NCBI RefSeq assembly: GCF_004216475.1
Contig: NZ_CP022303.1
Span: 3,844,001 to 3,908,000, forward strand
Length of the DNA stretch: 64,000 nucleotides
From: Thalassococcus sp. S3
Lineage (GTDB): Bacteria; Pseudomonadota; Alphaproteobacteria; Rhodobacterales; Rhodobacteraceae
Direction of reading: 5' to 3'
Shown: positions 19,585 through 26,641 of the stretch, piece after piece
Layout: each line of letters opens with the position of its first letter
Position numbering within the stretch: the stretch's first letter is position 1
Program-made: the position numbers and the translations under genes
Notes under the pieces: generated by a model
What the model was told of the DNA's origin: nothing
The model's database searches: none
The model's input: the letters and a program-made list of their open reading frames with translations, nothing else

Positions 19585-20240
19585 TGCGTGGCCAAAGAGA
19601 GGTGACTCGGAGCCGGATCAGCCCACCATCAGACAAGTCTGAGCTATCAGATCGTGTACGTCGTGCGGCATCTATCCGCCGACCTATTCCCTCTCTCCGG
19701 CGCAATCGACCTTTTGCGACGCTGGCCTTACGAGACCTTGCACGAACGCCCGCATTGAGAATAAAGCTGCATCGTGCAACAACGGCTATCGCCAGCGCCG
19801 CATTAGCGCCAAAGCGGTCATTCGAAGGAGCCATATTGGTCCGAACTGAGAACCGTTCTGTCGTCGCATCTTCATCAGACAATTCAGCGCAGTGACCTGC
19901 CCTGCCGAAAAGTCCTTGGATTGAGGTTATCGAAGGCTGTACGTCCTGCTGAAACACAATTGCCAATCGACTTCGTGCCGGATGCACTGGAAGGCAGGTG
20001 GCGAGTTCGCGTATCGAATGTGATTAATGACGTCATCCGGGAATACCTTGCCGTGGTTGTGGACGCGTCGATTGGCGGGGCGCGTATCGACTGGAAGCTA
20101 GATCGTACGCTAAACTGCGGACCTCAAAGGGGACAGGTCACAGTCCTATGTTCTCACTTCTCGACGGGATATCATTCTGCATATCCCAGCCTTGCACGTG
20201 AAACGAGCAGAGCTGCACAAAACTGTGTTAGGTTATTTCC
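19585..20240. other. Intergenic interval with only an IS3 fragment
   Basis: Apart from the transposase fragment the interval has no convincing gene on either strand. It separates the TRAP operon from the Crp/Fnr-led stress cluster and must contain the promoter of the latter. Confidence 0.5.
19960..20115 (+). pseudogene. IS3-family transposase fragment (DDE region)
   Basis: The frame reads 'PIDFVPDALEGRWRVRVSNV' and then 'INDVIREYLAVVVDASIGGA'. This matches the IS3-family pattern 'DFVxDALxxGRxFRVLNVVDDxTRECLA..xDTSISGxRV', which carries the first two catalytic acids. No start, no C-terminus. It is a different portion of the protein from the fragment near 4.6 kb; both may derive from similar elements. 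Confidence 0.65.
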
Positions 20241-21026
20241 ATGTCCGAAGATGTTGAAAGCTGCCTTGTCAGCCGCCTGTCCCGCTTTGTGGACCTCACC
20301 GACCGCGAATGCGACTTCATTGCCGAGTTGGAGAAGGATGAACGCCCGCAACGCAAGGGGCGCCCGATCCTAAGCGTTGGTGATCGGACGGACGGGGTCA
20401 CTGTCCTGAAAACAGGCTGGGCCGTTGTCAAATCGGACAGTTCGGATGGACGCAGCCAAATCCTGAGAATTTATTTGCCCGGCGAGGTGATGGGCCTCGC
20501 CGAGATCGGGTCATCGCACGCGAACCACCGGATTGTCATGCAAACAGATGGGGTGATTTGTCCGTTCCCGCGCCAAGGCCTTGCGCCGCTCTTTTCAGAC
20601 TACCCACGCCTGGGTGCTTTGCTGACTGCCGTTGGCAGCCTTGATCAGATCGCATTGCGACACCACGCAAGCAGCCTTGCATCGATGGACGCCACACACA
20701 AGCTGAAGTTCTGGCTTTTGCAACTTCGTTCGCGTCTGGAGGTCGCGAATGTCGGCCTAGGAAACCGTTTCCAGGTCCCATTCAGCCAGGTTGAGATCGG
20801 TCAGGCGGTCGGGCTGACATCTATCTACGTCAACAAATTGCTGCGCCGTTTCGTAGACGGTGGGGAGATCGAAATTGAAAGACCCTACATCCGTCTGCTT
20901 GTGCGCGAGCAGTGGGAAGGGGAATGCGAATTCATCAATCCCTTTGTCGACATGGACACCTCCTGGTTTCCCCCCGTCGCCGAAAACGACACGACCGGCT
21001 CGGCAGAAGCGTCCGAGCCGGCGTAG
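20241..21026 (+). CDS. Crp/Fnr-family transcriptional regulator
   Basis: 261 residues: a cyclic-nucleotide-binding-like beta-roll (~25-140, 'LRIYLPGEVMGLAEIG') and a winged helix-turn-helix ('FSQVEIGQAVGLTSIYVNKL'). The four N-terminal/central cysteines of oxygen-sensing Fnr are absent, as is the complete cAMP phosphate-binding 'RSA' cassette, so the effector is unclear. The C-terminal ~25 residues after the HTH wing are an unusual acidic tail. It belongs to the Crp/Fnr group common in roseobacters and rhizobia that controls stress genes. Convergent with the ferritin-like gene (two-base gap). Confidence 0.88.
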   Translation: MSEDVESCLVSRLSRFVDLTDRECDFIAELEKDERPQRKGRPILSVGDRTDGVTVLKTGWAVVKSDSSDGRSQILRIYLPGEVMGLAEIGSSHANHRIVMQTDGVICPFPRQGLAPLFSDYPRLGALLTAVGSLDQIALRHHASSLASMDATHKLKFWLLQLRSRLEVANVGLGNRFQVPFSQVEIGQAVGLTSIYVNKLLRRFVDGGEIEIERPYIRLLVREQWEGECEFINPFVDMDTSWFPPVAENDTTGSAEASEPA

Positions 21027-21028
21027 TC

Positions 21029-21526
21029 TCAGGCCACAGCGTCCTTGTTGATGCCGCCGGTTGCAAGCGCGGTCATCGTACGGTCGCCTTCGTATGAAGC
21101 ATCAAGGCAATCCTTGAGTGTCGCGACGTCATCTTGAAGTTCCAATCGATCGGCAAATGCGGCAAGGCATCCGTAGCCTGCAATCGCGTAATGAGCCAAA
21201 CGCTGATATTGCGTGATAATCATAGCGTCCCGCGTCGCGTCTTCGCCAAAGGATTCTCCAACTGTATGCGCGCGTGCCTCTTTGGCGAGGCCTTCCATAC
21301 CTTTGCAATGTTCACCGCTCGGGCTTTCGTCGTGAGCCTTGGAGATCTTTGCGATCGCGTCGATCCCTTTCTGGATGCCATCTGCTCCCGCGTTGAGCGC
21401 GTTGACCAAATCCTGATTAGTCGCGACATCTGCCATTTCTTTCGTTACATCCAGCGCCTGTGAATTGGCGCTGTAAAGGTCCTTGAGCTGTTCGAGATAG
21501 AGGTCTTCCAGGGTGTCGATACTCAT
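21029..21526 (-). CDS. YciE/YciF-type ferritin-like protein (DUF892)
   Basis: 165 residues forming a four-helix bundle of the DUF892 family: 'LEDLYLEQLKDLYSANSQAL' at the N-terminus, then 'HCKGMEGLAKEA', 'MIITQYQRLAHYAIAGYGCL' and 'TLKDCLDASYEGDRTMTALA'. The Glu/His residues of the diiron-type bundle are present (E9-type Glu, 'EHCKGME', 'QYQRLAHY'). Members are induced by osmotic, acid or desiccation stress. ATG with AAAGGAT eight bases upstream; the longer frame upstream has no start support. It neighbours a run of stress-associated membrane proteins, in line with that role. Confidence 0.88.
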   Translation of the reverse strand: MSIDTLEDLYLEQLKDLYSANSQALDVTKEMADVATNQDLVNALNAGADGIQKGIDAIAKISKAHDESPSGEHCKGMEGLAKEARAHTVGESFGEDATRDAMIITQYQRLAHYAIAGYGCLAAFADRLELQDDVATLKDCLDASYEGDRTMTALATGGINKDAVA

Positions 21527-21713
21527 GATCAATCCTTTCGAGATGAGTATCAAAGCTACTCCGAACGGACTTACTTCCGAGTCATGATTGGACCCAGTCC
21601 AGGCACTCAATGGCCAAACGCTAAACCAGTTTAGTGTCTGCGATCCGCACGGCGCGATCCGATTACCTAACTTGGTGTAAGCGGGCCTATCGCGCCCTTC
21701 GGAGGAGCTACCA

Positions 21714-21782
21714 ATGCACAATGTTTTTTACCTTATCGGACTGATCGTCGTCGTTTTGGCCATCGTCAGCTTCGTATTCTAA
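21714..21782 (+). CDS. 22-residue transmembrane microprotein
   Basis: An ATG seven bases after a strong GGAGGAG site opens a 22-codon frame ending in TAA. The peptide 'MHNVFYLIGLIVVVLAIVSF'+VF is a single hydrophobic helix with a short polar N-terminus. The next gene starts 20 bases after its stop with its own GGAGAA site, so it is the first cistron of the stress operon. Similar tiny one-helix proteins precede stress genes in other roseobacters as far as I recall. A role as a membrane regulator is inference. Confidence 0.65.
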   Translation: MHNVFYLIGLIVVVLAIVSFVF

Positions 21783-21802
21783 GCCAATCACCGGAGAACG
21801 TT

Positions 21803-22327
21803 ATGTCGACACCGAACGAGCCGGGAGATACCGGAGCACAATCCAGCACAAGGCAGGCAAAAGAGACGTCCGCTGAACTTGCCGGGCAGGCCAAAGCCGC
21901 GGCACAGAACGTTGCCCAGGACGCAGCGTCCGCCGCATCGAGACAGGCTGAAGCAGCAAAAAGCGTCGCAGCTGAGGAACTGTCGGGCGTCGCATCGGCA
22001 TTGCGCACTGCAGCCGAAGAAATGCGCAGCGGTTCACCGCAAGAGCGAACCTTTGGTCAGATCGCCGAAGGGCTGGCGGATGCGTCTGAAGCGATGCGGA
22101 ACAAGGATCTGGGCGAGATGGTGCACGATGTCAGCGCCTTTGCGCGCAGAAACCCACTGCTGTTTCTCGGAGGGGCTGCCCTGATCGGATTTGCTGCCAC
22201 ACGGTTTGCCAAAGCGTCGGACACTGGCACATCTGTTGTCGCACAACCCACTCCGCTTACGTCCAGTCCTTCCGTGACCACACCACAAGACATATCCGGC
22301 AAAACCGCACCCGGAGACTTCAGATGA
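21803..22327 (+). CDS. DUF883-like stress protein with C-terminal membrane helix
   Basis: 174 residues. The first ~115 are Ala/Gln/Glu-rich amphipathic helix ('AELAGQAKAAAQNVAQDAAS'), like ElaB/YgaM or plant LEA-type repeats. A transmembrane helix follows ('NPLLFLGGAALIGFAATRF', ~128-147) and the tail is disordered. The helix-TM order is that of DUF883/ElaB ribosome- or membrane-tethered proteins. It overlaps the next gene by ATGA. Together with the two following genes it forms a co-translated trio. Confidence 0.75.
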   Translation: MSTPNEPGDTGAQSSTRQAKETSAELAGQAKAAAQNVAQDAASAASRQAEAAKSVAAEELSGVASALRTAAEEMRSGSPQERTFGQIAEGLADASEAMRNKDLGEMVHDVSAFARRNPLLFLGGAALIGFAATRFAKASDTGTSVVAQPTPLTSSPSVTTPQDISGKTAPGDFR

Positions 22328-22725
22328 GCGATGATCGGACAAACAAGAGCGCCGGAACATTGCTGTCGGACGCCTTGAACAACGTGAGCGGACTGGTGAG
22401 CAACGAGGTTGATCTGGCTCGCGCCGAAGTTAGTGAAAACGTGAACAAGGCGGGAGTGGCTGTCGGGTTGATCGGGGGAGCGGCGATCATTGCACTGGTT
22501 GCCCTTAACGTTCTGGCAGCGGCCCTTGTCGCGGCTTTGACCGAAGCTGGTCTGGATGCCGGCTGGGCGGCCCTGATCATTGGGGCCCTTCTGGGTGCGG
22601 CCGCCTATGCCCTGATGAGCAAAGGGTTGAATGACCTCAAACTCTCAAGCCTCGCCCCCACGCGGACAGTAAAGAACGTCCAGCGCGATGCCGCAGCCGT
22701 AAAGGAATCTTACGATGACAAATGA
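22324..22725 (+). CDS. Holin-X-like (DUF1469) membrane protein
   Basis: 133 residues with two transmembrane helices ('AVGLIGGAAIIALVALNVLA' and 'WAALIIGALLGAAAYALM') flanked by amphipathic helices ('LLSDALNNVSGLVSNEVDLA'). This matches the Actinobacterial Holin-X/YqjE family. Despite the name these proteins are usually not phage lysis proteins; the position between a DUF883-like and a DUF3618 gene is the standard YqjD-YqjE-YqjK-type arrangement. Overlaps both neighbours. Confidence 0.8.
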   Translation: MSDDRTNKSAGTLLSDALNNVSGLVSNEVDLARAEVSENVNKAGVAVGLIGGAAIIALVALNVLAAALVAALTEAGLDAGWAALIIGALLGAAAYALMSKGLNDLKLSSLAPTRTVKNVQRDAAAVKESYDDK

Positions 22726-23824
22726 GACCCGCAGCCCAGAAGAAATCGAACGCGAGATCGAAGAGCAGCGGTCGGATCTCTCGTCCAATATCGAGGATCT
22801 TCAAGACAAGTTCTCGATCGACACGTTAGTGCGCCAGATTGGTGATCAGTTCCGCGAGCATGGCGGTGAGATGGGCCGCGCGATTTCCAATCAGGTCAAG
22901 GCAAACCCGATCCCTCTGGCACTGACCGGCATCGGATTGGCCTGGTTGATGATTGGCGGATCAAGCAGGCCACAGCCGCGGCACGACGTTTACCACGACA
23001 GTGACCGCAGAGCTTACAGCGCCGCCGAACGCGATTTCCGCCAAACGCGTGAGGTGCAAGGCCGCCCCTACACACCTCCAACATATCCTCCTCAAACCAC
23101 AGCGGGGCCGTCTTGGGCGAGCGAGGACCATGCTGGTCCGACAGTGGGAGAGCGATTAGCAGATGGCACCGAGACCATAAAGGAAAAGGCCTCTGGCGGT
23201 GCGCAATCCGTGAAGGCCGGGGTCTCGGGCGCCGGTTCGGCGGTCGGTGATGCAGCGGCTTCGGCGAAAGCGTCGGTGGCGCTCACTGCTCAGTCTGTAC
23301 GCGATGGTCTTTCTGCAGCCGGGAGCCGGATCGCAGAAGGCACCGAGACACTCAGCGAAGAAGGCCGTCGGCGGGTGATTGCGGCACGCAGGAGGGCCGT
23401 TGAAATGCGGCAATTCGCTGCGCGGTCCATGGGTGATGGCTCAGACAGGGTCGCGGATTTTTATGATCGGCAGCCTTTGGTCATGGGCGCACTTGCCCTA
23501 GCGGTTGGCGCGGCCATCGGAGGTGCCCTGCCACGTACGAAGACCGAGGATGATCTGATGGGCTCTCGGAGCGATAGCCTCTTTGACGAGGCCGAACGCA
23601 TCTTTGAGGAAGAGAAAGCCAAGGCCGCGTCGGTCGCGGCCTCTGTTCAGGAAGAGGTCCAGGCCATCGCGGATGAGACCAGGGCCGATCTCGACAACGA
23701 CGCGCCGGGCGACAAATCGGCTGTGCAGGCCGTTGGTGACAAAGCCAAGAGCACAGCAAAACGTGTTGCGGACAAGGCCAAGTCTGAAGCGATCGACAAG
23801 AACCTCGGCAAACCCAAGAGTTGA
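22715..23824 (+). CDS. DUF3618-domain membrane-associated protein
   Basis: 369 residues. The N-terminal DUF3618 segment 'SPEEIEREIEEQRSDLSSNI' is followed by a short hydrophobic helix ('PIPLALTGIGLAWLMIGG', ~67-84), a Ser/Ala-rich repeat region with 'GAQSVKAGVSGAGSAVGDAA', a second hydrophobic helix ('PLVMGALALAVGAAIGGALP', ~252-271) and a charged Ala/Lys/Asp-rich tail. The last part looks like LEA/apolipoprotein-type amphipathic repeats. It overlaps the holin-X-like gene by 11 bases. Likely a cell-envelope stress protein; no enzymatic motif is visible. Confidence 0.82.
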   Translation: MTNETRSPEEIEREIEEQRSDLSSNIEDLQDKFSIDTLVRQIGDQFREHGGEMGRAISNQVKANPIPLALTGIGLAWLMIGGSSRPQPRHDVYHDSDRRAYSAAERDFRQTREVQGRPYTPPTYPPQTTAGPSWASEDHAGPTVGERLADGTETIKEKASGGAQSVKAGVSGAGSAVGDAAASAKASVALTAQSVRDGLSAAGSRIAEGTETLSEEGRRRVIAARRRAVEMRQFAARSMGDGSDRVADFYDRQPLVMGALALAVGAAIGGALPRTKTEDDLMGSRSDSLFDEAERIFEEEKAKAASVAASVQEEVQAIADETRADLDNDAPGDKSAVQAVGDKAKSTAKRVADKAKSEAIDKNLGKPKS

Positions 23825-23841
23825 GCCGGACTTAGAAAAAG

Positions 23842-23859
23842 GGGGAACCTACATTCCCC
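23842..23859 (+). terminator. Hairpin after the DUF3618 gene
   Basis: GGGGAA-CCTACA-TTCCCC followed by a T-rich stretch, 18 bases past the DUF3618 stop. It probably ends the four-gene stress transcript or attenuates into the YihY gene. Confidence 0.5.
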
Positions 23860-23900
23860 TTCTTAGGTTGGTTTTGACCTAAGAACGCGAGGGTTTTGCC

Positions 23901-24845
23901 ATGTCACGCGGTCGCGCCGCTGAGAAACCAACCGATATTCCGGCGCCCGGGTGGAAGGACATAGCTATCCGGGTCAAGGATGAGATTTCGGCGGACCGCG
24001 TTGGGCTGATTGCCGCGGGCGTCTCCTTTTACGGGCTGCTGGCCCTTTTCCCTGCGATCACAGCGCTTATCGCGATCAGCGGATTGCTGGTGGAGCCGAG
24101 CCAGGTCGTCACGCAACTGGAACGCCTTTCAGGCCTCATGCCCGAGGAGGTGATCACGATCATCACACAGCAGGCGACCGAAGTTGCCGGATCGCGAGAC
24201 GGGGGCTTGGGGCTTGCTGCCGCCATCGGTCTGCTGATCGCAATCTACTCGGCATCCAAAGGTATGGCGAGCCTCATGGAAGGCATCAATATCGCCTATG
24301 ACGAGGAAGAGAAGCGGAGCTTTATCAAGCTCAAGCTCGTCACACTGGCCCTGACCATGGTTTTGTTGCTGGGCCTGATCCTCGCCCTCGGAGCGATGCT
24401 GGGATTTCCCGCAATCCTCGCGGTAGTGGAGCTTGGAGCGATATTTGAAGTCTTTATGACCTTTGGCCTCTGGATCGGGTTGCTTGCCCTCACTGTGTTT
24501 GGGCTTTCGATCCTTTACCGTTATGCGCCTTCTCGCGATAACCCGGAATGGGCATGGGCGTCGCCAGGTGCTTTGGTGGCGTGTCTTGTCTGGTTGGTTG
24601 CGTCAGTGGGGTTTGCATTCTACGTCAGTAACTTCGGCTCCTACAATGAAAGTTTTGGCACCTTGGCTGGTGTCGTAGTGTTGCTGATGTGGTTTTGGAT
24701 TTCGGCGTTTATCATCCTGTTGGGTGCTGAACTGAATGCAGAATTGGAAGCGCAGACGCGCAAGGATACAACCACTGGGCCGGATGAACCGATGGGGTCG
24801 CGGGGCGCCGTGAAAGCTGACCGCTTGGGTGAAACCATCAACTGA
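23901..24845 (+). CDS. YihY/BrkB-family inner-membrane protein
   Basis: 314 residues with six hydrophobic helices and the family signatures 'AAGVSFYGLLALFPAITALI', 'YSASKGMASLMEGINIAYDE' and 'ESFGTLAGVVVLLMWFWISA'. The charged C-terminal tail is typical. Earlier annotations as ribonuclease BN or BrkB are not functionally reliable; some members affect osmoadaptation or envelope transport. It follows the stress trio and precedes an endonuclease/exonuclease/phosphatase gene, both in the same direction. Confidence 0.9.
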   Translation: MSRGRAAEKPTDIPAPGWKDIAIRVKDEISADRVGLIAAGVSFYGLLALFPAITALIAISGLLVEPSQVVTQLERLSGLMPEEVITIITQQATEVAGSRDGGLGLAAAIGLLIAIYSASKGMASLMEGINIAYDEEEKRSFIKLKLVTLALTMVLLLGLILALGAMLGFPAILAVVELGAIFEVFMTFGLWIGLLALTVFGLSILYRYAPSRDNPEWAWASPGALVACLVWLVASVGFAFYVSNFGSYNESFGTLAGVVVLLMWFWISAFIILLGAELNAELEAQTRKDTTTGPDEPMGSRGAVKADRLGETIN

Positions 24846-24863
24846 AACGATCATGTGAACTGA

Positions 24864-25868
24864 ATGCTGAACTGGATTTTCTGGCTCATCGGGGCGATCC
24901 TCCTGACCGTCACGCTGCTGCCACTTACGAACAGTGTGACGTGGTGGGTGCGGATGTGGGATTTCCCCCGTCTTCACATCGCGACTTCGGCCTTGATCGT
25001 TCTTCTCCTAGGCCTGCCACTGGTTACATCGTTCAAGCCGCTGTTCGTCTCGGTTCTCGGTGGGGTCTTCATATATCAAGCCGCACAGATTTTTCCCTAT
25101 ACGCCGCTGGCTGATCCCGAGATCGAGTTGCAGTCCGCATCACAGCCCAGTGATGAAGTACTGCTGATGTCGGTCAACGTTTTGATGGACAACAAACGGC
25201 ACGATGACCTGAACGCGATAATCGAACGCGAAGATCCCGATGTTCTGCTGCTGATGGAGACCGATGCAGCCTGGAACGAAGCACTTGAAGATACGCTTGC
25301 CGGATACGCGACGACCAAACGTCACATCGCCGATGACTTTTACGGTCTCATCTTCGCGACCCGGTTGGAAGCGGAACAGGTCGAACTTCTCTGGCCGGTC
25401 GCGGACGACACGCCTGCGGTGCGCGCCTCACTAACCTCGCCCAATGGCGTCACATTCAACTTCATTGGCCTGCATCCACGCCCACCGGTTCCCGGCAACT
25501 CGACAGCAGTGCGAGACCAGCAGATCAAAGACGCCGCTTTAATGACCCAGTCCACGGAACGCCCCACCATCGTCATGGGGGACTTCAACGATGTTGCCTG
25601 GTCCTGGACGACGAAGCGGTTCAAGCGATACGGGAACCTGCTTGAACCGCGGGTCGGTCGCGGCATGCTGTCGAGCTTCCACGCAGATCGAATTTTGATG
25701 CGCTTTCCCATCGACCAAGTCTTCATGACCGAAGATGTCGGCCTTGTTTCGTTCCGTCGTCTTGAGAAGTTTGGATCAGATCACTTTCCCCTAACGGCAA
25801 CCATCTTCCTCGAAAACCCGGGCTCGACCGCGGGAAACGAAGGGACGCGCCATGACGACGGAGAATAA
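24864..25868 (+). CDS. Membrane-anchored endonuclease/exonuclease/phosphatase-family protein
   Basis: 334 residues. Three N-terminal transmembrane helices (~5-75) anchor an EEP domain. Visible catalytic pieces are 'LLMSVNVLMDNKRHDDL' (metal-site Asn), 'DPDVLLLMETDAAW' (Glu), 'GDFNDVAWS' (Asp/Asn) and 'FGSDHFPLTATI' (terminal SDH). The reaction is phosphodiester or phosphate-ester hydrolysis on an unknown substrate. It starts 18 bases after the YihY gene. Its 3' end overlaps the first codons of the perM-like remnant. Confidence 0.88.
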   Translation: MLNWIFWLIGAILLTVTLLPLTNSVTWWVRMWDFPRLHIATSALIVLLLGLPLVTSFKPLFVSVLGGVFIYQAAQIFPYTPLADPEIELQSASQPSDEVLLMSVNVLMDNKRHDDLNAIIEREDPDVLLLMETDAAWNEALEDTLAGYATTKRHIADDFYGLIFATRLEAEQVELLWPVADDTPAVRASLTSPNGVTFNFIGLHPRPPVPGNSTAVRDQQIKDAALMTQSTERPTIVMGDFNDVAWSWTTKRFKRYGNLLEPRVGRGMLSSFHADRILMRFPIDQVFMTEDVGLVSFRRLEKFGSDHFPLTATIFLENPGSTAGNEGTRHDDGE

Positions 25869-26445
25869 GTTCGCACAAGCGATGTCAGATAAAGCTCTGC
25901 GGCGTTTGTAGGTACCGATCATCGGCATCTTTTGCCTTCTGCTTTTGCAGGCTTTGGTGTGGGCCGGCGACTTCCTGGTCCCTATCACGGCCGCGTTTCT
26001 TGGGTACTTCGTTCTGAATAGCCCGCGTCGGCTCCTGTCCAGACTGGGTATCGCGCCGGTTGTATCGGCTGCGGTCTTCACGGCAATCCTTGCTGCGCTC
26101 ATTTCATTGTTGCTCGTGCAACTCAGCGCGCCGGCGGCCCAATTCATCGAAGATCTTCCCTTGCTCATGGAAGAGATCAATCAAAAGCTCTCAGCAGCAG
26201 GCGGCACACTGGAAGCGATAAACGATGCGGCTGTCGCGGCAGAGAAAATCATCGAAGAGCAGGATGCCGAAACCATGGAAGTCGAGGTCGTGTCGGACAC
26301 CGGAATTGCCGCGGCGATCTTCAGCATGGCGCCTGCTTTCCTCAGCCGCATTTTGTTTGCGCTTACTCTGCTGTTCTTCCTGGTCGCTTCGGGCGACATG
26401 TTTCTTGCCAAAGCGGTGCAGAGTTTTGACAGCTTTGCCGAAACC
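25852..26445 (+). pseudogene. Broken AI-2E/PerM-family transporter gene
   Basis: The frame begins with an ATG inside the end of the EEP gene and reads 'MTTENKFAQAMSDKALRRL', then an in-frame TAG (25909-25911). It then continues in the same frame with clear PerM/AI-2E transporter helices ('IIGIFCLLLLQALVW', 'VSAAVFTAILAALISLLLVQ', 'LFALTLLFFLVASGDMFLAK'). The second half of the family domain is absent because an IS3-family end follows directly. With an early stop and a truncated C-terminus it cannot encode a working permease. Confidence 0.85.
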
Positions 26446-26641
26446 TGGTCTTCCCCGACTTAATTGGTCCTCGGCTATGTTTAGGAAAACGGGAGGAAAC
26501 ACATGGCCAACAAGCGACCCAAACCGGAAGAGATTGTCAGGAAGCTACCGCAGGTTGAGGTTCTGACGGGACAAGGCATGCCACGTCTGGATGCGATCCG
26601 TCAGATTGGTGTGACTGAACAGACGTATTACCGCTGGAGTG
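26446..26641 (+). mobile_element. Left-end fragment of an IS3-family element (OrfA)
   Basis: It contains a short ORF with a GGGAGG ribosome site (ATG at 26503) encoding 'MANKRPKPEEIVRKLPQVEV' and 'GQGMPRLDAIRQIGVTEQTY'+YRW, the helix-turn-helix OrfA of an IS3-family transposase. The fragment begins near TGGTCTTCCCC, where the perM homology stops. It ends abruptly within OrfA at 'YYRW', where the SIR2-type gene begins on the other strand. Only the left end survives; OrfB and the right end are missing, so the element is inactive by itself. Confidence 0.75.

Noticed and set aside
22324..22725. Phage holin and hence a prophage
   Set aside because: The Holin-X/YqjE-like protein sits in a stress cluster and no phage structural or lysis genes are nearby.
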